Part shown: positions 52,301 through 64,000 of the stretch, piece by piece
How positions within the stretch are numbered: position 1 is the first letter of the stretch
Layout of the letters: every line of letters begins with the position of its first letter
Source of the DNA: Rotaria macrura
Lineage: Eukaryota > Rotifera > Eurotatoria > Philodinida > Philodinidae
Reading direction: 5' to 3'
Assembly: GCA_900239685.1 (NCBI GenBank)
Contig: OENT01000279.1
Coordinates: forward strand, 4,326 to 68,325
DNA: 64,000 nucleotides
Made by a program: the position numbers and the translations under genes
The notes under the pieces: model-generated
What the model saw: the letters and a program-made list of their open reading frames with translations, nothing else
Database searches by the model: none
What the model was told of the DNA's origin: nothing

Positions 52301-55300
52301 AGAGTCTTATCTTGATTTCGAGCATTACCCTTTTTCATAATAAAATACATGACCAAAATAATAACGCAACATAGTTCATTCAATTATTCATGAAACTTTT
52401 AGTAAGCCTAAACATGGAAGACTATTGCTGAATATTGAATAAAAGCAAAGCAAGCAACATTACTGGTTGTTGATGTGTAGTATTTTTCAAATACAGACTT
52501 TAAAATTTCGTTTCTTCACTCATGAATAAATAATGAAGGGGTTTCTTCTTTCTAGAACTTTCGAATCAGTCAAAGCAAAACTAGGCACAAACAGGCTATT
52601 AACTGATTGAAATCAAATAATCACAGTTCATTAGAATCACCAATGAATTTACATCAACAAATTTTTCAGGATTAACAAAAATCTGTAGCTCTCTACGATA
52701 TATGAATGGGTGGAATTTCAATGAAATCATGATAGCCACTATGATAACGAATCAGATTGCATCATAAGATCAACAACAAATAAAAGTAAGATTTTCAGTC
52801 TGAAATGAAGATCAACTTGTAGTGTAGACTATAACAGTTCGAGTTCAATCGTTGCTTTTGTTTTTCATGTATTAACTTCAATAGTAAACAACGACACAGA
52901 ATAGGTACAGTTACCAGTCCAGCAGTCTTGAAATAAACAAGAAAATATTATCGTTAACAGAGATATTGATGTCAGAAATGAAACACGGTTGTTCTGAAAA
53001 TAATATCAAGTAACTTATCATCATAAAATGTATTAAATCATAATATGAGCGGCAACTGAGACTACCTATAACCATTTTGAAAGTGTTTTTCATTGTTATC
53101 TAGGTTTTCTACCTGTAATGGTTAATCTAACATATGGTTCTATAAAATTGCAGTCGCTAGAAATTTTCAGTTCATAATCACAAATTTAGTTTTCTAAAAT
53201 ATTAGCATAATGAAGAAAAGCATTGTTGATTTCTGATTATGGATATTTATTACGTGAAATTTTTCAAGTAATATAAATTTTTCGTGCATCAAACTCAGCT
53301 ATTTCGAAATCGAATCAGTAAGCTTGGCATTAGTGTCAACACGTAAGATCATTTATTGTGAACATTTGGCATACATAGACGACCGAAAATCGACACAATA
53401 TTAGAAGTCTTGAGGAATAAGAAAATAATCACACTACTCGAATCTGTTGTTGTTTTGATTACAAAGCAAACAATTTTCGAAGAAGAATAGCTCGTTTCAC
53501 TGATAGACGTTCATACATTTAGGATCCTGAATGAAAACTGAACAATGTGTTTCTTCACCAGGTTAATATTGTAGAAAGTCAGAATTATTCTTTTCAATGT
53601 CAATCTTGGATACTTTAAATGCTATATCGAATCTAGAGAACTCTCTAGAACATCTTGAAACTGACTGAAATATTAATTGATTCTCACTGTATGATATACG
53701 TGTAATAATATATTTGAACAATGCTAAATAGTGTTTGATAATACTTCCAACTCGCATAGTTAGTGAATATTAGGTATCAAAGCTCTCCGTTTGACCGACC
53801 GAAAAGAATCAGCAAAATAACTATCAACATTAAAACTGACCTATTTACGAGTAGGTCAATGTGTAAGCCTAATTCATAGTTCATGAATGAGCAAGTCTAG
53901 TGCGTATTCTCAGTTTACCAGCATTAACATGTGTTAGCACAGCAGAATGGTAAACTCTATTAACCTTCTATACTGTCTCAAATTTATCTATAATATCTTA
54001 TTTCTAAGGTTGAAAAGAAAACTATTTTCTGAAATCGAGACAGACCAACTAGGACATGTATTCGAATTGAAGTATTGCAGATGCGAACTTTTTCTTTCTC
54101 ACCTAATCGTCATTTTAGTAGATTCTCTAGAAAAAAATTTCTAAAGTGCGACTCAAACATGTTCATACCACATTTAACTGATTATTTTGCTTAATTTTAA
54201 AATACAAAAACTTATAACTTGTGACTTTTGTTGTGTTCTTTTACAAACTTTTTGTCGTACTTCTTAATATTACTTCAATCGATCGAATTGAACCTTCTCA
54301 AATGTAATATTAATACATAGAACATATGTGTTAAGGATACTAAATCCTTCGTAATAAATCGATGAGCTGATTTTCTATTAAACACTTGTAAGAATTTGAT
54401 TATTAGTTTAAATCTTGCTTAAGAGTAGGAACTATGAAGAACTTATGATATATGTGATGTTTGTAAGAAAAGCATTTTCTAGAAGTGTTTCTTACGGTGA
54501 ACACTGTATTTGAATGAATTTCTATGGACTAAGATAGGATCGATGGATTTTATTATGTTTGCGTGTGTGTATGTGTGCTTGTTGTTTGAAAGTACTAAAC
54601 ATAATTGTATCTTTTTGTAGTACGAATCTTTGATGATCACGTTGGTCTGTACGTTTTCACTTGTCATAGATGAATTCTAGGTTGTCGAAATGAAGCTCTA
54701 CTAGGGATATGATATGATACTATCGACTAAATCGGAACGCTCTCATTAATTCTCTTGTCATTGTAAACTATGATTAATGATACTATTCTATCAACAGTGA
54801 AAACACGTTTGAAGAACTACACTAGTTGACGTTATGTTGCACATGATGGGATAGGAAATTAATGGTAATAATATTATGACAGCTATTCATCGATATCATA
54901 TAACTTTCACACTGAGTACCTTTTAGATATAAAATACTAATAGTCGTTTGCATACAATCTAGTCTTCTATGTTCTTGACGCATCGTAACACCGGATTGTG
55001 TGACATGAAAGCTTCCGAAATTCTATCAATACAATGATTATTCGTATTACTGTAAAACCAATGTTCTTCGATTGACGCTATCCTATTGAGCACGACATTT
55101 TGAGTCACACATGTTTCACTGAGTTCAAAGATATTTTTTAAACATGAGTGTGAATAAAACTAGAATTACTAGATTCAGAATCTCACAGTTTTTGACATGA
55201 GAGCTCTATATTCTCATTTTCTTAGAAAATGATACTACGCATTCAAGTGTGAGAGAGAGAGAGAAAAAAAAAGCTAATAAACTGAATATAAATACAAAAA

Positions 55301-56261
55301 AAATGAACCATCACAAGAAGGAAGTCTTTTAGAATGTCATTAGATTTCTTTATTTATAACAACGCTTGAGTATGTTAGCTGCTTGATAGAAATGTTTTTT
55401 CAATATTGGCCAATAGAATTATTGTTCTGATTCGAGGAAATAGAATTATATGCATCAGCGATGGTCAATATTGACAATAAAGTTCTACGGAGTCTTTTCG
55501 TCGAATTTTTTCTACATAGAATTAATTTTAAGCATCATTTACAAGAATTAGGAAAGCCATGAAAAAATAAATTGTACACCATCATCAGAAAAATGACTAA
55601 AATAGAATCGCTGATTAACATGGCAGAAGGGAATATCTTAGAATGCGTAATCATTAGATATCTGTTAGAATGAATCGATACAGGTAAAATAGTTGTTGTC
55701 ATAGTACCAACAGATTTAAAATATTTCTTCCGACAGTTCAATACACATTAGAAGATCGAATATTGAATGAGTGATGCATTTATAATAGTGAGATTATATT
55801 CCATGATCAGAAAGTTTCAGTATATATGATGAATATAGAATAAATAATATCACATAAAAACGTTTAATACTTCAAAGCTGAATATATGCTATGATGTTTT
55901 CAAAACTATAATTTGAATCGTTCGTAAACGTTCTATGAAGTTGAACTATTGAAATAATAGATAGTTAGTAAAAGAAAATATTTAACAAAAACAAAAAGAA
56001 AGAAATTAAAAGTATTGTGATGAAGATGTTGTATATGAAGAGTAGTTTTGTGATTATTGCTTTTCATTAGTACAGATAACATTATATTTTTGTTTTTCAT
56101 GAATAACGAAATCATTTAGTATAAGACATTCAATCCTTGTTTTGAATCAAAAATAAGTAAAAATATAGACTAAATATATCTGACTCTACTCCGTCAGTGA
56201 TGATCCACGATAAGTTTACTGTCTGTATGTTCAGCATTTTCCTTTGTTTTCTTTTTCTGTA
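49369..56261. other. Gene desert, about 6.9 kb
   Basis: AT-rich and without supported coding sequence. ORFs of 60-80 codons on both strands are evenly scattered, hydrophobic or lysine-rich, and lack splice partners. A GA run lies at about 55252-55263. No transposon ends, tRNA-like structure or long inverted repeat was spotted. Confidence 0.4.
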
Positions 56262-57492
56262 TCAAACTCGTGTAATATCGACAAAGCTAGTTGGTCGTGA
56301 TTCATCAATGAACGGAATGTCGTCGAGATTATCATAATAATAAGATCTCATTGGTGCAGTTCCACATGTCATATTCGATGATGACTTTTGAATCGACGTA
56401 GGTTGAATATTTTTCTCCGATTCATGTTTACCGTTTGATGATAAGCTTAGAGTTATATTATTTGATAACTAAATCATATGAAATTTCATGATAATTTGTA
56501 GGTGAAGTAAAATTCTTACTGGATTTGACAAAGATAATCTTGTGTCAGTTATTTTCTCTGATTGTTCAGGTAGAAGAAGATGATCTTTATGTTCTTGTCG
56601 TTTTAAATTACGGCGTCTATAAAGTAAATCAAAAGTTAATATGAAGAACTTACTCATTATTCTATTTTATAATTTTTATCTTCGAAGAAAAACTTGATGG
56701 AACAAAAGGATAATTAGATCGAAAATAGACAAGTCAACTGAATTTGTAGAGAATATTATAACTATGAGTATGAATCTTTATCGATTTTAAACTGTCTCAG
56801 AAGAATTTCACTATTTTTCGTAAAATTATCTCATCAAAACGATATAATCCTGTTCTTTCTCACTGATTCATTTCTACTCATTAACATATGAATTGTAAAT
56901 AATTCATTCTAGAATAATATTTAATGGTTAATTGTCTTTGTACTAAAATCGATAAAACTATCTGATAAATATTTTTTCAAATGATATTAATGCTTAGTAA
57001 ACGCACAGTATCTGATGTAACACTCGAGGAAGATATGTCGTCGATGAAACGATCAATCTTTCTTGAATAAATCTCTCTATAACAGTTGCAATCATTCAAT
57101 CATATTCTACTGTAGTTTATTTTCTATACAATATTAAATCTTATTAATTGAAGAAAAAACAAACAAATATGTTTTGGTTGCATAGGAAATAATAAATTAT
57201 GTACACATCCGATTTGTTTTAACAAGATTGAATCTTTTACATACCGATTGAGACAAATGCAAATACATGCTGATATACATATCGTGAGGCAGACAAGTAT
57301 AGTTATTGTAGTAATAGAAATAAATAAAAGTCGCATGATTTCACCACTAAGTCCAATATCATTATCCATCGAGTCTGATGTGTCATTCAGTGAACCACTA
57401 TAATTGAAATTAGACCGATTGTTAATTCCACTCACAGTTGAAAAAGCAACGGATTCATGAAGATTTGTATTTTTCGATGTATCACTCATCAT
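56262..57492 (-). CDS. Single-pass membrane protein of unknown family, 3 exons, 183 residues
   Basis: Exons 57492-57245, 56616-56520 and 56468-56262 join in frame across introns of 628 and 51 nt. The N-terminal part (about residues 1-52) has three N-glycosylation sequons (NRS, NYS, NDT). Next come a membrane helix with many Ile/Cys (about 53-81, LLFISITTITILVCLTICIS..), a basic stop-transfer cluster (NRRRRNLKRQEHKDH) and a polar Ser-rich tail ending RPTSFVDITRV. Glycosylation sites on one side and basic residues on the other predict N-outside, C-cytoplasmic. There is no signal peptide at the first ATG, so either it is a reverse signal-anchor protein or a 5' exon is missing. An in-frame TAG lies a short distance upstream. 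The C-terminal TRV could be a class I PDZ-binding motif (S/T-x-V). No homologue was recognised. Confidence 0.7.
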
Positions 57493-60400
57493 TGATTCAG
57501 TAATGTGAGTCTGCGATAGCTATCATTAATACATAATGAGTTTCGAAAGAGATGAAGTTGATCTACATATAGATCTACAGAGAAAAATTATAGACAAAAG
57601 TCAATGTATACAATGTAGGAGAAAGACTAATGATTGAATTACTAATACATCGAGAGAAGAAAAAAGAAGGCTCTCAAATAATAAATACATTGAAATTGGG
57701 TTTATACAAAAACACAATAATAGTGAATAAATATATATATATATACTTATATAAAGTAAATAAATAAATAATAATAATCTTATGTTGAATCAGTCTTAAT
57801 TTGTGTGGACTAATATTTCGATTTCGATTTACTTTCGTTAGTAAATTAGTATTCATGAATACGAAGTAACTACTTAAAAACATGCCTACGCTTTCTATGA
57901 TAATAGTGATTCTTTTTTTAAACAGGTTTCTTTTTCTTGTCATAGAGAAATGGTAATTTCAAGTAGCTTAACTTTGTCGTTACTTATATCCGTTGAAATC
58001 ATGCATGAGACGCCTCGAATGTCAATGAGAAAAATATATTCAATTCACATTTTTACACACATACACTAGTCATATTTACATGATAAAAAGAGGAAATAGA
58101 AAAGGAAGATAAGACAAAGCAAAATACTATCTTTTAACAGATAATGAAAATTTTTTCCCTCTGAGTCCTCTTATAGAAGTCTTACATTGACACAATTGAA
58201 GATGACGCTCAATTCAACAATACAGAAAACTTAATCTGATCTAAGAAGCTTTCTCTTCTTTTCTTTTAGTAATTTAATTTTGATGTTAGTTGTTGAATGT
58301 CTGAGAGAAAAATTTCTTGAAAATCTATTCTAAGGAAAAGAGTATTTATGTTTATATTTAAGAAAAATAACAAAAAAAAACAACATAATCTCTCGTTCAT
58401 GACTATAAATATTACTCGTTTGATAATTTTTGACCAACTCACTGTTGAAGAAAATTTCCTGCATCAGCTGTATATGTGATTTTTTGTTGGAGCTTTATTC
58501 TTTCCGTATAGTTACAAAGAAAAAAAACAAATGCCTGTAACTCATTAGTATGGTAATCAGGGATGGCATGATTGTAGGAGCTGGTGTACCACCCCTTCCC
58601 TTACCCAAGAATCGGAAAATTTTGAATACTTTGCATAGCTGAGAAGAGGAAAATAGATTCTGCGCATATGGAATTTTCGTTTCTAATCATAATAGTTGAA
58701 AAAACTTTCACAACTTGTCCCTTCCCACCACTACAGTTAGAAAATATATTTTCCATCTTCATCAAAGTTCGAACAGTTATGCCAATGCTTGCTATAGCTA
58801 CTTCGACTCATTGATACGAAGTTCTTGGAAAAGAGAACACAGAAGTAATGGTTGCACTTGAAAGCGTGAAAAATTGAAGATTCTTTTGAATACTCGAAAC
58901 TAATTCTACAGTAAACTATGTATATTCTCGTAAAACTTATCTTTTTCAATAACTATCGATCCAACGGCAATCGCGAATGTATCTACTCCAAGAAAATATT
59001 TGCCGGAGACTGTAGATAATAAAAAAAAATAACAAAGAAACTTACGGCGATGTGTGAATCAAAAGAAAGCCTTCAAAACAAAATGGAACATACACTGAAT
59101 GAAGAAACAGAACTTTCTTGTCGTATTAATAACACGAGACGTCGTAATTTCACGTTTCACTAACTATTTTTCAGTCTCGTATGCAACACATCTATTATTT
59201 TAACTTTAGAGAAAAATCTGCTGTGCCATAAACATCTGTATATGCAGATGGTTCTAAAAACTATTGAAAGTTTATAATAAAAAACAAAGATAAGAAAGAA
59301 CAAGGAACATTATGAACGGATGTAGCAATACTTTTTGTTCGACCATTTTTTGACCTTCGAGGAACATTTCCGATCGAAGTCTTTTATATAGTTTTGTATT
59401 AAACATTTTACATTTTGCTAACAAACAAAACATCGATGCAGTATTTAGAATGTTTTATTGTAATATTATATGAAAAAAAATTAATTAATGCAGAAGTTTT
59501 ACCTGGCAAGAAAATCAAATCGAAATAGAGCATACTACTTATAAATTTCTCAATAATCATGTAGACAAACGAAAGAAATAGTTCAATGGAAATAAGGAAG
59601 AAAAACAGATAACAGACAATCGTCTCGCTAAGCATTACGTTATAAATAAAATAGTATAAAAATTTTACCTTCATAGTTGTATATTTAGAATCTTAGATAT
59701 TCTATGCATCGGATAATAAAAAGATGCATTCAAAAGTGTCTGTGAACCTTATTATTGTAGAATACTTATAATAATAGTGAACAAATAAAAATTGGAAGAC
59801 ATCAACAACAAAAAAAGAAAGAAAGAAAAAGGAAAATCCTAAGGCATCATCTTCCTTTATGTCCTTTATGTTCAACTTCCGACGTCCGGTCCAGAAAACA
59901 TTCTTTCTATTACGACTGCTAGTCTACTTTTGCATTGCTCAGTCTGTGATTGAATCTCAATATGTGTGCTTTCTCATCACATTCATCAATAATTGATTTC
60001 AAAGACAGAGAATAGCAGTCGTTCACATATGGAACTAATCAGTTTTATTTTGAATGTTTACTGTCGTTGAAAATAGTTTCTATCGAATACCAAAGGAAAA
60101 AAGAGTCATAGATTTGATTAGTTTCAACATCAACCAATTATTCATTTTTTTTCTCGTTGATTGAAAACTACAAATCAGTACTTACCCAACTCATTTGACA
60201 ACTTCTTTGAAAGACATACATAGACTGAAATATCAGTCATTTTCCGTTGCTTCTAGCAACGATTAAATCCATTTCAAGACACAATATACATGGAATTGGT
60301 GGCACAAGCATGCAAATATTTAACATAGCTGGTTAGTGTTACACATTTCAATTAGCTATGATTATCAACGTTGACAATACACCGTCACTTTTAAAACACA

Positions 60401-60738
60401 TCAGTGAATAGAAAACAATCACGGAACACAAGGCTTACAAAAAAAGAAAAAGAAAAAGAAAGAAGATAGAATATTCATTCGTAAACGTCTCTAACACGAT
60501 AAGTTTTCTTTTGCTAGCGAATGCGATCGATCAAAAAAAAATATAAAGCTAAGCATACAGTAAAGGTGAAGAGAAAATCTCAGACATGCTAGACGCACGA
60601 CATATATTAAACATGAAAGAGTGACAAGCGAATGAACAGACTACTTGCATGCATACTCACTTGTCGACAGATAATGGACTTGTATGCCTAGTGCTTTATT
60701 CTCTTGAGAGAATTTTTTCTGGCTGATCTCACACGCAT

Positions 60739-60785
<47 letters not shown>

Positions 60786-61616
60786 AAAAACTGACGTTAG
60801 ATCCATCTGAATTTGAATAAAAATAACTATTATCATGTTTATTCGGTTTAATACTTTTTTCTTCGCAATAACTCATACAAAATAATGTTCTTTTCTCAAC
60901 GCATTTCTAAATGAACGCATCAATAAAAGCTCTTCAAGCAATTAATAAACCTTTTGTAGAAAAATAGCTATGAGTTTTATTCATACTTGTTTTTCAAAGA
61001 TTAACATGAGCAAATATAGTTTAGATAATGTTTTGTATAGAAGTGTTTTATATTACTACAAAAAGACCAATGACAAAGAATGCTATCATAAATTTATCTG
61101 CAATAAAATGTACATTATTAACTTGATCTCCAATGCCACTCATCATTGTGGAATTACAAGAATGATTCATTTCGCATCAAACATTTTATCTCTCGATCAA
61201 GGTCAATGAAATGTGTGTCTATACACAAGGGAGTCTATTTCGATTATTCTTTACGTCAATGCTATAACTATTGTTTTTGTTTATGATTGTATCAAGAGAC
61301 TGTATCGTTGACTTTCATAGCGTTTTTCATCCAACAAAAACTGATAAGAATACAAAATGTGCAGAGTTTTCTTTTGTTGACTCGAAAGAACTACGATTAT
61401 TTATTTTTTCATGCATAAAATACGCCGATTTATATTTATTGTTCTTAATGAAATTGTTTTCATTTTTGATACATGCAATATTATTAGAAAAGGCAAAACA
61501 AAAAACGAGACATATTAATTAAATTATAGAATTCTTTGATTTTATTTTTATCTGTCAAATGCAGAGATTTGCTTGATAACAGAATGATTGAAATATCACT
61601 GGCTCTTCTGATGAAT
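57493..61616. other. Intergenic desert, about 4.1 kb
   Basis: No supported gene. A minus ORF at 59408-59674 (88 codons, hydrophobic start) is AT-biased. Plus ORFs at 60970-61209 and 61271-61522 lie 3' of the phosphatase gene without splice or motif support. Simple repeats occur at 57736-57750 (TA) and 60740-60782 (CA then TA). Confidence 0.4.
60740..60782. repeat. Compound (CA)n(TA)n microsatellite
   Basis: ACACACAC followed by an uninterrupted TATATA run, about 43 bases in all. Confidence 0.9.
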
Positions 61617-63969
61617 TCACAATTCTGTATAACTATAATCACGATTGATTCCTATTGCACGAAAAAGTAATGGACATGTAAAAGCAATATTGAAGCCAAT
61701 TGCAAAATAAGTCAAATAATAATAGGGCATTTCAACTTTAGCTAAACGTTTTACTTCAGGATCTTTCGAATCAAGCCCGTAATAAGTACATGTTAAGCGT
61801 AAAACTGTTGTTTTAACTATTTGTCGTGTTGCATAAATGATCAGTAGTCCAACTAGTGTACGTAGAAAACAATCACCTAAGTTTGGTGGAATTATTGAAT
61901 AAAGTGGAGGTGCTAGTGGTCTTTCTAATAAACCGATTTGTTGCATAATTGTAGCTGCTGATAATAAACCAAATGTGCTACCTAATATCACAGTTGTATC
62001 TGAACGTGCTGTTGACCATTGCTTTGGACTTGGATAACATTTTATTAGAAATATACCGAGACAAAAATTGATTATAGGCGATAAAGTAAAATTCAATTGA
62101 AAATTATCAATAACATTAACATAGGGAAACATTAAAGTGATTAACAACAATGTATACAGCGTACCACCGATGATATCCTATGTATTAATAAGTATAAAGA
62201 TAAAACTTATAATAGTTATTATGCTTCTCAAACTAGATAAAGCTTGAGCACTATTCGAGATTAATTCAGAGGTCTTATTTTACAAAAAAAATTAAAGCGG
62301 ATTGAAGATCTTTCGGTGGAAGAAAAAACACACACATATATATATTCTACTAAGTTATTATATCGGAGTTCTAGGTTTTGAACACATTTCAATCTTTCTT
62401 TTCGGATTGTAATCATACAATCAAAATAAGAACTACATACGATTTAGCAGCATGCAACTTGAATAGAACTTATCGGATGAAATCCAAGTTCAAATACTTT
62501 CCATCAGTCTAACTCTAGATTTAGAACACGTAAATATAATGAAACTCCTTGTTTTGTACTGTTTTCTATCGTTCGATATGAAGTAGACCAATGACACATA
62601 TAAATAATACATTGATGATCAAAATAGGACACGAATCACGTGTTAAAGATAATAACCTCTCTCTATGTACTACATTGTAATTGAGTAGGATTTTTGAACA
62701 TTCGATGGGAGAAAACAAAATATGGCGGCTACAGAAATTTCAATGCATATTATAGAAGTCTTTTCCCCATGGATATGCTTTTTCTAGAATTTGTCTTTGA
62801 TTTTGACACGGGTTGACTTTAACAAGTATAAATTTTGATTTCTAAAACAAATAGTGAAGAAAAATGATGGCACAATTGAGAAGATATGTTAAATTTCGCA
62901 AAATATTAACTAAACATCTTATCGATCAATTTGGAATCTTCTCTTTGCTCTTTCAAAGTTTTTTAAATCAGTCATACTTCAATTAAACACCCTGATATTA
63001 ATGAAATAAGTCCATTTGATAGGAGTATGCAATTCAACTCTTAAAAAACTTTGATCAGGACAAAACATGATCCATCCTTGACAAATGTTTCAGTCGGTTA
63101 CAATTCTGATTCATAGCCATTGCCATCACAAATTTTTATACGTTCTAGTTTCTGCTCTCATCGTTCAGTGTCTGATGTGAAATTAATTATTTCTTTCCCA
63201 TGATATTAGTTCGATTTGACTATCTGTAAATCGAAACGATGTATGGCAAAGCTAGACATACGTATTCTCAGACAATATAATTAATTTCTTAGCGACAGAC
63301 TGCAATTAATGAACAATGGTTCTAGTGACATTCAATATTTTCATTATCATCTAAACACAAGATATACAGAAATTCATGTTTAATCATATCTCATATGATA
63401 TTCTGCACTTTGGTGTTCTCTCGAATGTACATGATTATGGCATGAGATTGTGATTGTTTAAAATATTCGAAAAAATGTTCTTTTTAACAAGACTAACATG
63501 CTCATCGGCGTAATCAACTCTTCATACGAATTCAATACAACATACTTACAAGAAATGTATGCATGCCAAGATAGATTCGGCTAAGACAAACCCATAAACA
63601 CATGATAGCTGCACATGCCAATCCAATCCACAAATTGAACTAAACAAAAGTTTTTATCTAGGTCATTGATTGAATCGAACTTACCTCATAACGTTGATGT
63701 GACAGAAGAACAAGTGATGTAGGAATACCAGATGCAAACATAGCATGTGTTGAAGGGAAACCATATTCTTCAGAGTAACTAAATATACACAGGAAGAGTG
63801 AATCAACATCTTAACAACGAAGAACAATTCTTACCGTTTCTCTAATTGTAAAGCTGGAGGTGATGGTCTTGGGATTCCTAGAATATCTTTTGTTGCTTGT
63901 CCGATATACATAAAAATTGCCCATAGTATTGCAATTTTTCTTGCGACACATCCATCGATATTCCAGATC
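61617..63969 (-). CDS. SGPP: Sphingosine-1-phosphate phosphatase (PAP2 superfamily), 5'-truncated by the window edge
   Basis: Dephosphorylates sphingosine-1-phosphate in the ER membrane. Visible exons 63969-63835, 63778-63685, 63639-63550 and 62177-61617 join in phase; introns are 56, 45 and 1,372 nt. The PAP2 signature is complete: KDILGIPRPSP (K..RP), YGFPSTHAM (the PSxH motif) and SRIYLGMHTFLDIIGG (SR..H...D). Several membrane helices follow, and a C-terminal EMPYYYLTYFAIGF block matches the EVPYKFVTYTSVG block I recall from SGPP proteins. This gives about 293 residues; the N-terminal part (roughly the first third) lies beyond position 64000. AATAAA is found at 61540-61545, about 75 nt after the stop. 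SGPP1 and SGPP2 cannot be told apart from this portion. Confidence 0.93.
62178..63549 (-). other. Large last intron of the phosphatase gene
   Basis: 1,372 bp, between the exon ending GMHTFL and the exon starting DIIGGTLYT, which are contiguous in the PAP2 motif. No nested gene or mobile element was recognised inside it. Confidence 0.6.
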
Positions 63970-64000
63970 CTTGAAAATGAAAAATAAACAGACAGCATCA

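Noticed and set aside
58557..58740. CAGGGATGGCA and a C-rich stretch considered as transposon ends
   Set aside because: No matching inverted terminus or flanking duplication was found.
59408..59674. 88-codon minus ORF with a hydrophobic start, considered as a missing signal-peptide exon for the membrane orphan
   Set aside because: Composition is Phe/Ile/Leu/Tyr-rich as expected by chance, it is almost 2 kb away, and no frame-compatible link could be argued.

Overview
This is a gene-sparse, AT-rich stretch of an animal nuclear genome. It is metazoan because it holds spliced genes for a chondroitin polymerising factor, a cytoplasmic actin, HMG-CoA reductase, an SLC17/sialin-type transporter, a kinectin/RRBP1-like ER protein and a sphingosine-1-phosphate phosphatase. 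All introns follow GT..AG rules. Most are only 45-90 nt, with a few of 0.5-2.5 kb. The small introns, high A+T and abundance of foldback elements would fit a bdelloid rotifer or another compact-genome invertebrate, but that placement is inference: no rRNA or lineage-specific marker is visible. I rebuilt the spliced genes by reading splice sites. The exon phases join without a frame break in every gene; only one junction (exon 6/7 of the kinectin-like gene) is doubtful.

Layout. 0.8-6.9 kb (minus): CHPF-like gene, 8 exons. 8.2-8.6 kb: an inverted-repeat retroelement remnant with a 12-bp target duplication. 10.5-11.9 kb (minus): actin, 5 exons. 13.0-16.3 kb (minus): HMG-CoA reductase, 6 exons. 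16.3-29.1 kb: a gene desert with a foldback element (17.2 kb), one possible small orphan gene (21.7 kb), a GTTTAAAC-rich patch (22.6-23.1 kb), two hAT-type MITEs with perfect 8-bp duplications (24.7 and 25.7 kb) and a decayed foldback copy (27.4 kb). 29.1-30.3 kb (minus): NHL-repeat protein, 2 exons. 34.1-36.4 kb (minus): SLC17-type transporter, 12 exons including a 19-nt microexon. 40.0-47.9 kb (plus): kinectin/RRBP1-like coiled-coil gene, 17 exons. 48.2-48.6 kb (minus): a small predicted secreted orphan. 49.0-49.4 kb: an almost complete foldback element. 49.4-56.2 kb: desert. 56.3-57.5 kb (minus): a three-exon single-pass membrane orphan. 61.6 kb to the right edge (minus): sphingosine-1-phosphate phosphatase, whose 5' end lies outside the window.

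The genes do not form an operon or one pathway. They are housekeeping and secretory-pathway genes, all but one on the minus strand: proteoglycan synthesis in the Golgi, cytoskeleton, ER isoprenoid synthesis, lysosomal or vesicular anion transport, ER-membrane scaffolding and ER sphingolipid breakdown. I found no clearly new multi-gene system. The most novel material is the set of foldback and MITE families with readable target duplications, the retroelement remnant with a hammerhead-like motif, the 42-residue repeat array in the coiled-coil gene, and the small orphan proteins.
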